The translations under genes were made by a program, and so were the position numbers. A DNA stretch of 64,000 nt, taken from NCBI GenBank assembly GCA_963573315.1, contig OY752142.1:62001-126000 (forward strand). Reading direction: 5' to 3'. The stretch is from Entomortierella parvispora. Its lineage: Eukaryota; Mortierellomycota; Mortierellomycetes; Mortierellales; Mortierellaceae. Within the stretch, counting starts at the first letter, position 1. Each line of letters starts with the position of its first letter. The notes beneath the pieces were generated by a model. That model searched no databases and was not told the DNA's origin. It saw nothing but the letters and a program-made list of their open reading frames with translations. Positions 15,461 through 26,827 of the stretch are shown here, piece by piece.

Positions 15461-17592
15461 TTATGGGGAAGTCCATTTGCCAATGAGCCAGCCAAATCGA
15501 CTGCTACCATCCTTCCTTCCTTGAGACTTCTCGAGTGCTCTTTGAGCAGCAACGTTTCCTTGCTCAGCAGCCCTCATGTACCACTCCATGGCTTTCTGAT
15601 AGTCTTGCGAAACACCCTTGCCATTGTCATATATGGCGCCAATGTTGCTCTGGGCAATGGCGTGTCCCTGCTCGGCAGCCCTCATATACCACTCCATGGC
15701 TTTCTGATAGTCTTGCGAAACACCTTTGCCACTGTCGTACATGATGCCAATGTTGCTCTGGGCATCGGCGTTTCCTTGCTCGGCGGCCTTCAGATACCAC
15801 TCCATGGATTTCTGATAGTCTTGCGAAACACCCTTGCCACTGTCGTATAAGTCGCCGATGTTTCTCTGCGCAGTAGGGTGTCCTTGCTCGGCAGCCTTCA
15901 GATACCACTCCATGGCTTTCTGATAGTCTTGCGAAACACCCATGCCATTGTCGTACATGACGCCAATGTTGATCTGGGCAATGGCGTTTCCTTGTTCGGC
16001 GGCCTTCAGATACCACTCCATGGCTTTCTGATAGTCTTGCAAAACACCCTTGCCATGGTCGTACATGACGCCGATGTTGATCTGGGCAATGTCGTTTCCT
16101 TGCTCAGCAGCCTTCAGATACCACTCCATGGCCTTCTGATAGTCTTGCGAAACACCCTGGCCACTTTGGCACATGGAGCCAATGTTGTTCTGGGCATCGG
16201 CGTTTCCTTGCTCGGCGGCCTTCAGATACCACTCCGTAGCTTTGTTATAATCTTGCGAAACAGTCTGGCCATTCTCGAATATGACACCAGTGTTAATCTG
16301 GGCAATGGCGTTTCCTTGCTCAGCAGCTTTGTGATAGCATACTTTTGCTCTGGAATAGTCCCGAGGAGCATCTTGGTCATAGTAGTACAAGTTCAAAAAA
16401 GAGCATCGACATCCCCTTGGTCTGCTGTCTTCATGTACCACTCAAGGGCGCTGGATTTGTCCAGTGGAACATCTCTACCGCGTTGATATAAAATGCCGAG
16501 GTTATACTGGGCCGCGGAGTGTCCTTGTTCAGCTGCTCTGGCATACCATTCGAGGCTTTCTTATAGTCTTGAGCAGCGCGATCTCCTTCAATGTATATTG
16601 TGCCTACGATGAATTGACAATCGGGGTCCTCTTGCTCGGCCGCCTTCAAATACCATCCCCTGGCCTTGGATTTGTCTTGTGGAACGATATCGCCAACTTG
16701 ATAAAGGTGTCCTAGGTATTGTTGAGCCTGGACGAGTCCTTGTTCCGCTGCTTTGGTGAGCCCTCAAGAGCCATGGAATTGGCCTGCTGAGTGCCTCTTA
16801 CATGTTGGTATAGAAACCAAGATTGAACTGGGCTGTGGCGTATCCTTGACATTCCGCGTCTAAATACCACTCTCTCGCTAAATAGCCGTCCTGAGAAACG
16901 CGCTCACCATCATCGTACATGACACCTACGCTGAACTGAGCAATTGCGCATCCTTGGTTGGCGGCCCTCAAATACCATCCCTTAGCTTTGGGCAGGTCCT
17001 GCGGAACGCCACAGCCGTCGTAATACAACGTACCGACACTGAACTGGGCGAATGTGTATCCGTGGTCGGCGGCCTTCATGAACCACTCCATGGCTTTGCG
17101 GAAGATCATTGTCTCGGCGATAGCTCATTCCCAAGTTGTACTGGGCGACAGCGTGTCCTTGATCGGCGGCCCTGAAGAACCATTCTTTGGTGACAGAAAA
17201 GTTCTGGGGAACACCCTTGCCGCCTCGGTGCAAGAGACCGACATTACTCTGAGCTGAGGCGAGACCTTGACGTGCAGCCTTCAAATACCACTTCATGGCT
17301 TCTGCGTAGTTTTGTGGGACATCATCTCCGATCTCATATATACAGCCAACATTGTTTTGGGCAACCGGATTTCCTTCATCTAGCCCATTCAAACTAGCAG
17401 TTCGAGACCAAAAGTAGAAAGTCGTTAATGGATATCAAGTCAGGTTGGCGTATGAGCTTTGTGTTATTTCCTGATTCCACCCAATCCCTGTATCAATGAG
17501 GTATAACTCCAAGTTCTCTTGACTGAGAGGTCCTCGTCGTTCAAGTCACTGATCTGATGTTGAAGTGGTACGAAGTGTCAAAATCTGTTCCA
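15461..17592 (-). pseudogene. Sel1-repeat gene copy B, multiply frameshifted
   Basis: Homologous along its length to copies A and C but disrupted. The exon 1 ATG at 17592 (MEQILTL) runs into a stop, and the related frame resumes shifted by one base. The intron donor, GTAA in copies A and D and GTATC in copy C, is GAAATAA here. Frameshifts occur near 17100 (after DNDLPQ), near 16810 (GFLYQHG-type text becomes GFYTNM), near 16760 (deletion) and near 16555, with another break near 16400. The 3' part, 15461-16441, is still a clean open frame of about nine near-identical repeats ending KWTSP. That stretch could survive as an independent gene or may simply be the youngest, recently homogenised part. 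Confidence 0.85.
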
Positions 17593-18172
17593 TGGATAGT
17601 CCAGATAGCCCCGTGTCTTCGATGGGGGAAAGATCGATCAAACAATTGTCACGCTTTTTGAACAGAGAATCAGTGTATGGGCGAAGGAGGGCAAGGGAAG
17701 GCGAAGAGTGGAGAGAGGAAGAGAAGGAGAGAGAGGAGAGATAGGGTGCTGTGAATCTTCTCTGCAAAAACAGTTTACTTCGCCAGATCTCGTCCGGTTG
17801 CGCAAAGAAAATCGATCAGGTACAAGGCAGCAAAGCCACCCGCACAAAAAAAAAAAAAGAAAAAATGCGGATGTTCCTCGCCATATATACTTCTGCTGGA
17901 CACCTACCTAGGTCGGAGACGACCTGCAGTGATGGAAAGAATGGGAAGTTGTAAATTTTTATTGTCGTGAGGCGACCCTAGACCTCGGGTTCTCCTCTTG
18001 TAAAAAGCGGAGAGCGACGCGTACGGCTGTGGATGCAGAAGCATGCGATTGAAACAGTGGCTTAGGTCACATTTCTATAGGCCCACATTTCTATAGGCCC
18101 TTTGTCGCGACTACACCTTTTTATTACGACGAGGTTTCATTTTGAAGGTGATCAGCTCACACTTTCCCACCT
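17593..18172. other. Spacer between Sel1 copies B and C
   Basis: Leader of copy B (GA-rich, 17680-17750) followed by the 3' flank of copy C. It includes a perfect 16-bp tandem pair at 18068-18099 (unit CACATTTCTATAGGCC). No gene seen. Confidence 0.5.
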
Positions 18173-21051
18173 TTACCCTCTTGAGATAGTGTTGAGCCTT
18201 CTCTGGGCATCAACATGTCCTTGCCCTGCAGACTCCGAATACCACGCCATGGCCTTCTGATAGTCCTGAGTAACACCCATGCCTTCTTCGTACATCACGG
18301 CTACGCTGAACTGGGCATTTGCGTCTCCATGCTCAGCAGCCTTCAGACCCCACTCCAGAGCTTTCTTGTAGTCCTTGGGACCGCCCTTGCCTTCTTGGTA
18401 CATCACACTTATGTTGAACTGAGCACTGATATTTCCTTGCTCAGCAGCCTGCAAACCCCACTCCAGAGATTTCCGGTAGTCCTGGAGAACACCGCTACCC
18501 TTATAGTACATTACACCTATGTGGCGTTTGGCACTAGAATCTCCTTGCTCCGCAGCCCTCCTAAACCACTCCATAGCCTTCTGAAAGTCCTGGTGAACAC
18601 CAACGCCATTAAAGTACATCGTGCCAACGCAGTACTGGGCTTTGACATGTCCTTGATCAGCGGCTTTCCTAAACCAATGCATCGCCTTTTGGTCGTCATG
18701 AGGAACACCACTGCCACCAAAGTATAGCATACCCAGCATGAACTGCGCCGCCATATGTTCTTGGTCGGCTGCCTTCAAGTACCACTCTATGGCCTTCTGG
18801 TAATCTTGGGGAACTCCCATGGCGTCTTTGTACATATGGCCCATGCTGTTCTGTGCAGAAGGATACCCTTGGTTGGCCGACTTGAGATACCATTCGACAG
18901 CCTTGGAATAATCCAGAGTCACTCCTTTGCCCTCACAGTACATATCACCAATGTAATTCTGAGCCGCGGCGTGTCCTTGATCCCCAGCCTCGAGGTAACA
19001 CTCCAGGGCCTTTGCGTAGTCCTGTGGAGCATCATCACCATGATAGTAGATGGCACCTAGGCAGAACAAGGCATTGTCATTCCCTTGGTCCGCTGCCTTT
19101 GTGTACCATTCCATCGCCTTCGAACTATCAAGCGGAACGCCTCTACCGTGTTGGTATTGAAAACCCAGGTTATACTGGGCTACGACGTGGCCTTGGGAAG
19201 CCGCCTTCAAATACCACTCTGCTGCTTCTTGATAATCCTGGGAAACACCGTCACCATCATCGTACATCGTGCCTAGGTCGAACTGAGCGTTGAAGTCCCC
19301 TTGTTCAGCAGCCTTCATATACCAATCCTTGGCCTTGAGTTTGTCCTGTGGCACAATGTCGCCAATATGATACAAAAGCCCCAGATAGTGTTGAGCCTGA
19401 GCGAGTCCCTGTTCTGCTGCCTTGGTGTACCACTCTACAGCTATGGAACTGTCTGGCAAAACACCCCTGCCATGTTGGTATAGAGAACCCAGATTGAACT
19501 GGGCTGAGGGGTACCCTTGACGTGCCGCCTCTAAATACCACTCTCTCGCTGAATAGTCATTCTGAGGAACGCCCTCACCAATATCGTACATGGCACCGAC
19601 GCTGAACTGAGCGATTGCGTATCTTTGGTTGGCGGCCCTCAAATACCATCCCATGGCCTTGGGAAGGTCCTGCGGAACGCCACAGCCGTCGTAATACATG
19701 GCGCCGACACTGAACTGAGCAATTGGGTATCCTTGATTGGCGGCTTTCATGAACCACTCCATGGCTTGGGGAAAATCATTGTCTCGACGATAGATCATTC
19801 CCAAGTTGCACTGAGCGGCGGCATGTCCTTGATCGGCGGCCCTGAAGAACCATTCTTTGGCGACAGAGAAGTCCTTGGGAACACCCTTGCCGTCTCGGTA
19901 CAAGTAACCGACACTGTTCTGAGCAGAGGCGAGACCTTGACGTGCCGCCTTCAAATACCACTTTGCTGCTTCCTGATAATCCCGGGCAACACCATCACCA
20001 TCTTCGTACATCGTGCCTAGATCGAACTGAGCGTTGACGTCCCCTTGTTCAGCAGCCTTCAGATACCAAACCTTGGCCTTGAGTTTGTCCTGTGGCACAA
20101 TGTCACCAATATGATACAAAAGTCCCAGATAGTGTTGAGCCTGAGCAAGTCCCTGTTCTGCTGCCTTGGTGTACCACTCTACAGCTATGGAACTGTCTGG
20201 CAAAACACCCCTGCCATGTTGGTATAGAGAACCCAGATTGAACTGGGCTGAGGGGTACCCTTGACGTGCCGCCTCTAAATACCACTCTCTCGCTGAATAG
20301 TCGTCCTGAGGAACGCCCTCACCACTATCGTACATGGCACCGACACTGAACTGGGCTATTGCGTATCTTTGGTTGGCGGCCCTCAAATACCATCCCATGG
20401 CCTTGGGAAAGTCCTTCGGAACGCCACAGCCATCGTAATACATCGCGCCAACACTGAACTGAGCAATTGGGTATCCTTGATTAGCGGCTTTCATGAGCCA
20501 CTCCATGGCTTGGGGAAAATCATTGTCTTGGCGGTAGCTCATTCCCAAGTTGCACTGGGCGACGACATGTCCTTGATCGGCGGCCCTGAAGAACCATTCT
20601 TTGGCGAGAGAAAAGTTTTGGGGAACACCTTTGCCGTCTCGGTACAAGAGACCGACACTGTTCTGAGCAGAGGCGAGACCTTGACGTGCGGCCTTCAAAT
20701 ACCACTTCATGGCTTCTGAGTAGTTTTGTGGGACATCCTCGCCATTCTCATACATGCAGCCAACATTGTTCTGGGCAATCGGATTTCCGTCATCCAGGCC
20801 ATTCAAACTGATTGTGAAATCATAGGAAGAGGTAGTAGTGAGTTAGAGAGGATCTCCTAATATCACAGTAGGGTTGCTCTGTGGTTTTTATATATCTGAC
20901 GCTGATACCTGAGTCCAGTCATTCCATTCATCAACCCAAAGAGACCCTGACCGTTATTGACTGGGGTGTTTTGCCCATTGCCGTCATTGATGTCGATACT
21001 CTCTGCTCCACGTAGAGCAGAGTCGGTGCGAGGGGTCAGAGTTTTATCCAT
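18173..21051 (-). CDS. Sel1-repeat protein, the intact copy (C)
   Basis: Exon 1 is 21051-20909 (starts MDKTLTPRTD), the intron 20808-20908 has a GTATC donor, and exon 2 is 20807-18173; total 925 residues with no disruption. After about 50 non-repeat residues come roughly 24 Sel1 (TPR-like) units of 34-36 residues with the consensus A-x2-NLG-x-MY-x2-GxGVPQDY-x-KAxEWYxKAAxQG. No signal peptide, membrane segment or catalytic domain is seen. Residues near the N-terminal third and the middle are an internal duplication of about 248 residues. Proteins of this build usually act as adaptors in signalling or ER-associated degradation, but those carry extra domains that are absent here, so function is unknown. 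It is the only one of four tandem copies without visible damage. Confidence 0.85.
19301..20788 (-). repeat. Internal 744-bp tandem duplication in Sel1 copy C
   Basis: Bases 19301-20044 and 20045-20788 correspond at high identity with a 744-bp offset. Each half encodes the same ordered set of units, including NQRYAIAQFSVGAMYD, GRGVLPDSSIAVEWYTKAAE and LYHIGDIVPQDKLKAK. The duplication spans about seven repeats and keeps the frame. Confidence 0.8.
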
Positions 21052-21408
21052 GAGTTGATTTGAATATCAGTGACACCTGTCGAGGAAGGCAGTGCTATTT
21101 GCGTCTTTGTGGAGGGGGGTTGGTGGACGAGTGAAAGAAGAGCAGAGATCGAGCAGAAGGAAAAAAAAAGTGCCCGGTGTTAGGAATCGATTCTCTCACG
21201 GCGAAAGGTGGCTTGTTTTTACTTTGCCATCTCCGTTTGGTCGCACAAATAAAATTTTCAGGGTATAGCCCATGCACTGCCAATGTTCACAGCCGAAGAA
21301 TTTGAGCAGGGGAGGTTCTAAAGGCGCAGTCCCTCCGATTTGTAACTCATATCCATCAGAAGCTGAGAACTTTTAAGAAAAACTCTGATTTTATTTTAAT
21401 GAAAGCCA
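21052..21408. other. Spacer between Sel1 copies C and D
   Basis: About 360 bp holding the leader of copy C and the 3' flank of copy D. An A-rich tract lies near 21160. No gene seen. Confidence 0.5.
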
Positions 21409-23887
21409 CTACGCCTCTGTGATTTCAAGGAGGGAAGATTGGGCGACGGGGTCTCCTTGCTCGGCAGCCTTCCTGAGCCACATCATCGCTTTCTGGTTGT
21501 CCGGAGGAACACCCTGACCTTTCCTGTACATCAAACCAATGTAGTATTGGGCACTGGAGTGACCTTGCTCGGCGGCCTTCAAATTCCATTCCATGGCCTT
21601 CTGATAGTCCTTGGTGACACCTTTCCCATCCTGGTACATGACAGCAATATAGCACTGGGCATCAGAGAGTCCTTTTTCGGCAGATTTCCTGAACCATTCC
21701 ATAGCTTTCTGGTAGTCCTGGGGAACACCCTTGCCATCTTGGTACGCCACACCCAAGTTGCACTGGGCATTGGCATTTCCTTGCTCTGCGGCCTTCCTGA
21801 ACATCTCCATGGCCTTTTGATAGTCCTTTTGAGGAACACCCTTGCCTTCCTGATACATCATACCGATGTTGGACAAGGCCGCCATACTTCCTTGGTCTGC
21901 GGCCTTCAGGCTCCACTCCATAGCCTTTTGATAGTCCTGGGGCCAAGGTGTTCCTTAGCCATTCCACAGCCTTCTGATTGTCCCGGGGAGTACTATTCCG
22001 GTACATTACACCAATGTTGTACTGGGCACTGGCATCTCCTTGCTCCGCAGCCTTTAAGCCCCATTCCCTGGCTTTCTGCAAGTCCTTTGGGACACCCTTG
22101 CCATCCTGATACATCAAACCCAAGTGGCACTGTGCAGTGGCGTTTCCTTGTTCGGCAGACATCCTAAACAGCTCCATGGCCTTCTGGTAGTCCTGGAGGA
22201 CACCATGACCCTCAAGGTACATCACAGCCACGCTACACTGGGCATTGGCTTTTCCTTGGTCTGCAGCTTTCCTCAGCCATTCCGCGGCCATGTTGTAGTC
22301 CTGAGAAACACCCTCGCCATTCATATACATCAGACCTATAGAGTACTGGGCACTGGCGTAATCTTGGACGGCGGCTTTCCTAAGCCACTCCATGGCCTTT
22401 TGGTAGTCCTGTTTAGGAACGCCCCTGCCAGTCTTGTACATTACTCCCATGTTTTTCTGCGCGGAAGGATACTGTTGGTTGGCCGACTTGAGGTACCACT
22501 CTACAGCCTTGACAGGATCCTCGGGCACTCCAAAGCCATCGGCGTACATATCACCAGCGTAATTCTGAGCACCAGCATGTCCCTGCTCAGCGGCCTTGAG
22601 GTAACACTCCAGAGCCTTGACGTAATCCTCTGGAGTATCCTCGCCATGGTAATAAATGACTCCTAGGCAGAACAAGGCGTTGGCGTTCCCTTGCTCCGCT
22701 GCCTTTGTGTACCATTCCATCGCCCTGGAGCTATTAAGCGGAACACCTCTGCCATGTTGGTAAAGAAACCCCAGGCTATACTGGGCTCCGTTGTGTCCTT
22801 GATCAGCCGCCCTCGAATACCATTCCGCTGCTTCTTGATAGTCCAGAGGAATGCCATCGCCATCATCGTACATCGCGCCTAGGTCGAACTGAGCGTTGAT
22901 ATCTCCTTGCTTACCGGCCTTTAGATACCATTCCCTGGCCTTGGGTTTATCAAGGGGAACGATGTCGCCAACATGATACAGGACCCCCAAGTAGTGCTGA
23001 GCCTGAGCGAGTCCTTGGTTTGCTGCCCTATTGTACCACTCTACTGCTGTTGGGATGTTTTGTTCGACGCCTCTGCCATATTGATACAAAAGTCCGAGGT
23101 TATACTGGGCTATAGCGTTTCCTTGGTTGGCAGCCATCGAATACCACTGTCCAGCTGCATAGTCATCCTGAGGGACGCCCTCTCCAGCATCATACATCGT
23201 GCCAACGCTGAGTTGAGCAATTTCGTATCCTTGGTTGGCGGCCCTCAAATACCATTCCATGGCCTTGGAGAAATCCTGTGGAACGCCACAGCCGTCGTGA
23301 TACAACGCACCGACACTGAACTGGGCGAATGTGTATCCGTGGTCGGCGGCCTTCATGAACCACACCATGGCTTTGCGGAAATCCTTTTCTTGGCGATAGC
23401 TCATACCCAAATTCCATTGCGCAGCAGCATGTCCCTGATCGGCGGCCCTGAAGAACCACTCTTTGGCGGTAGAGGAGTCCTGCTCGACACCCATGCCGTC
23501 ACGGTATAGGAGGCCAAGACTGTTCTGAGCAGAAGCAAGACCTTGATGTGCAGCCTTTGAATACCACTTTCCAGCTTCTGTGTAATTCTGTGTGACATCT
23601 TTGCCACTCTCATACATGCGGCCAACATTGTTCTGGGCAATTGGATTTCCTTCATCCAGACCGTCCAGGCTACCAATTAAAAGCGAAGGGTAAATATTGT
23701 CAGGTTGTTATGACGATGGAGACGACGTCCAATGTTTGGGGCTAGCGTTATTACCCGTGTCCGTCTAATCCCAGAGTCAATCCGAAATTTCCCTGGTTTT
23801 TCTTGACTGCGGGACTCTGACCATTGATGTCGACGCGTTCGACTCCATCTGCAAGGGTTGCAGCGGGGGAGGTCTACTCGTTTGAAC
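21409..23887 (-). pseudogene. Sel1-repeat gene copy D, start lost and frameshifted
   Basis: Aligned to copy A, the base context before the start (GGAATCAATCC) is kept but the ATG is replaced by GTT at 23887-23885, and a TAG follows in the related frame at 23874-23876. The exon 1 text after that (GVERVDINGQSPAVKKN) and the intron 23670-23754 are intact. Exon 2 is open from 23669 to about 21950, then shifts frame at 21920-21960, where a deletion appears to have removed most of a unit. The last five units continue in another frame to the stop at 21409. A product from an internal start is possible, but the combined lesions argue for a pseudogene or a partly functional allele. Confidence 0.75.
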
Positions 23888-25244
23888 GGATTGATTCCGA
23901 TGATTGTTCAGAGGTGGGTCGGACAGTAAAAGATGGGTCTATAAGGGTGAAGTGGTTCAGCAATAATGAGAGTGGAGGGGAATGAAGAAGAGTCAAGGGG
24001 AATAATGAAAGAGAGTTGGGGAGTGGTCGCTTCATCTCACGGCAGTGCAAAAGAAGAAACTTTGCCATCTTGGTTCCACAAAAGATTTCAGGGAGATGCC
24101 GCCGTTACCACAGAGACAAGGAAGAAGTCGCATACACAAAGAGCTGAACATGGCAGGCCTAGACCGGCAGGGCCATCGTCGCTGAACTGATGTCGATACG
24201 TGGATATGGAGACTCGTCTTGTGCGTGCATGAAATCAAAAATCTCATGTGTAGTGCCCAGCTGTCGTACCTGTCGTAGCTGCGTCCGTGGCAGCGTCCTT
24301 AAGAAACGCTCCCGTTGTTGGATTTCATTTCGCTGCAAATGAGACAGGACCCCAACAGGGAACATCAGGCATCGGACAGAGAGAAGGAAGGAATCCATTC
24401 AAATGAATCTCTTGGGTAATGGAATGGCGTCAAAAGAGGTCATCCCAGGCAATTTGATTCGACAGAGGCAAACATGGTGGGCGAGGTGGTAAAAAGAGGT
24501 GCGAAAGGAGAAGAGAGAAGAGGAGAAGAGAGGAGAGGAGAAGAGAGAGAGGAGATAGAGAGGGGACCTTGGGAGGAAAAGAAGGTGACAAGTTGTCCAT
24601 CACAAGAGAGAGAGATAAAAATACCCATGCCAAGCACACATGCAAGAGACCAAGCCCCAAAACTCCAAAATCGGGGTTTCCGTCCGTCTCGGCCACTCGG
24701 GCGAAGCACATGCGGGAATGAGACAGAGACCCCCTGTCTGTCTGTCTGTGTGTCTGTCTCTTTATGGCATCATCCATGCATTCATCGTCCCTCGAGATCC
24801 ATCTCTGCTCCCCCCCCTCCATTCCCTCTGCGTATTAATACTCTTTCCTAAACACACAACGCAGCACCCGCGTCTAGCCGTAGTGAAAGCAGCTCCCTCT
24901 CGACTTGGCATGGTCACCCTGACGTAAACAAAATCAGCTACTGTACTACTGTACTACAGGGGTCCCTGCGCTTCCCAACGGAAGACCAAAGAGATAAAAG
25001 TACCCGAGTGCTCACTCTCCTTTTCCTTTTCTTCTTTTTCTTCTTCCTCCTCGTCCCTTTTACTTCTCCTCTACTTCTCTCCATTCCTCGCTCCTCCTCC
25101 TACTCATTCATCTGCATCCCATTCCCTCATAGTTGGCCATCCTTCCTCGCTGCATCCACCTCCACAGAGTCCTCCGAATACACTCCAGTCCCGACCACAG
25201 ACGCCTTCTCGCCTACTACCGCCACTACCCCCTCTATTTTCACC
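23888..25244. other. Intergenic region upstream of the DUF4112 gene
   Basis: No gene recognised. GA-rich low complexity at 24490-24570, a TCTG microsatellite near 24733-24760, and a strongly CT-rich leader at 25015-25130 directly upstream of the next start codon. Confidence 0.5.
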
Positions 25245-26415
25245 ATGGGCAAACGTCAACAGCAAGAGATCCAGATGCAGCAGCACCAAGGCCCTGCCAC
25301 CGTCGTAGCGATCCCACCCAGTGCCAACCAACCACCCGCCACAAAAAATTCAAAGTTCAAGAGCTTCTTCACCCGCAACAAGAAAGCAAAGGTCGTCTTG
25401 TCCGAAAGAGATGCAGAGATCTTGAGAAAGGTCAAGCATCGAGCCAAGATCCTGGATACAGGATTGAACCTTGGAATCGCCAAAATTGGACTGGACCCTA
25501 TCATAGGTAAAAATGCAAAACAACGGGCGGGGTTGGGAACTCGAGCTCGTCCCCCGATTGGAGGAAGCTTGTATTTTGTGATTTGCGGCTGTGGGTGGGT
25601 GTGGTTGTCCATATTGTGGTTACCACAATATTGCTAGACTCGGTCGTTGTGTTACCCAAAGATGGCATGAATGTTTTCGTTTTCTTGTGCACTGAAGATC
25701 TGAAGCAAATAGAGGCTGCAAGGGGGAAAGAGAGAGAGAGGTTTTATTTTCCACTAACGCCTTGTATTTGTCTTCTTTCGAAACGATTGACAAACAGGTC
25801 TTGTTCCTCTTGCCGGGGATGCTATTACCCTGATGATGGCCATGAACCTGATCCACACCGCCCAAAAGGCCGACATCCCCAAGGAGTTAACAAGCAGGAT
25901 GCTCGTCAATGTGGCCATTGACTTTGGTGTATGTGGCAAAGCCGTTTTCACTCTCTATTTGACCTGATGATATTTTGGTCCACCACATACTCATCCGTTC
26001 TCCCTTTCTTTTTTTAACCCCTTCTCTTTTCTAGTGCGGACTTGTCCCTGTCCTGGGAGATATTGCCGACTTTTTGTACAAGGGCAACCACAGGAACGCA
26101 AAGTTGTTTGAAGCTTTCTTGTACGAGCGAGCGGCAAAAGAGCAAGCAGCCGCAGAGGCTGAAGCTGCCTCTCGACAGAATGTCCCCACACCTGTCCCAA
26201 TGGCGAACCCCAACACGAACGGTCATACCCACGTCAACATGAACGGAAACCAAGCACCAGCACCCGTCAATGGCCATTGCCCTCCTAACCAAGGCAACCA
26301 TCCCCCGAGCTACCACGGAAACCCGAACGTGACAGCTGCTGCACCCCGACCACCCCACAAGAGCGGTGGCCTCTTTGGAGGCTGGGGTACTCAGAAAACA
26401 GCGGCCGTTGCCTAA
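25245..26415 (+). CDS. DUF4112 domain protein
   Basis: Three exons, 25245-25506, 25798-25928 and 26035-26415, giving 257 residues. The start is the ATG in CACCATGGGC at 25245; the upstream in-frame ATG at 25008 would translate a CT-rich leader. Residues 45-170 match the DUF4112 family of small predicted membrane-associated proteins: a basic segment, ILDTGLNLGIAKIGLDPIIGLVPLAGD, a hydrophobic stretch TLMMAMNLIHTA, then FGCGLVPVLGDIADFLYKGNHRN. The paired G-x-x-P-x-x-GD motifs are the family hallmark. The tail is Asn/Pro/His-rich and ends in a Gly/Trp patch (GGLFGGWG). Biochemical function is unknown for the family. Confidence 0.85.
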
Positions 26416-26827
26416 TGAACTACCCAATCACGACGGAATGCAGGATTGCTTTCCACAGCGAATAATGGCCTCACCCCCATTCAAACCCACCAGTTGTTAC
26501 GGGTTGATGGGTGGATTCTTTCCCGCCTTTTTGATTTTCATAATGTTTTCTTCATATTTTGGATACTCCTTCATGCCGTCTCAACAAGAGTCTGAAGGAA
26601 TATCATGTAAACTTCTCGTATATACCTTGTCCATATTTTAATCACCCACGAATGTCAAAAAGAATAAAAGTACCATATGTCTATTCTCTATGACGAAGCA
26701 TTCTTCAACCCGGGGTTCTGGCCCGTTGTTGATGTTGGTGTTGATGTTGATGTGGGTGTAGCACGGTTGCACGGATATTTTTTTATTATTTTTACCGAAT
26801 TGCATTTTTATTGCTGCTTGTGTTTTC
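26416..26827. other. Short intergenic region between convergent genes
   Basis: 3' flanks of the DUF4112 and Trs65-like genes, with an AATAAAA-like signal near 26662. No gene seen. Confidence 0.5.

Noticed and set aside
11298-23650. Regular repeats suggesting a CRISPR array
   Set aside because: Units are 108 bp, degenerate and translate into 36-residue Sel1 motifs; there are no spacers of unrelated sequence and the genome is eukaryotic.
24430-24830. Several overlapping frames around 24.4-24.9 kb
   Set aside because: All derive from GA-rich and TCTG low-complexity DNA with no consistent coding signal.
25008-25244. Upstream in-frame ATG for the DUF4112 gene
   Set aside because: It would translate a CT-rich leader into a Leu/Phe run; the ATG at 25245 has a better context and fits the family start.
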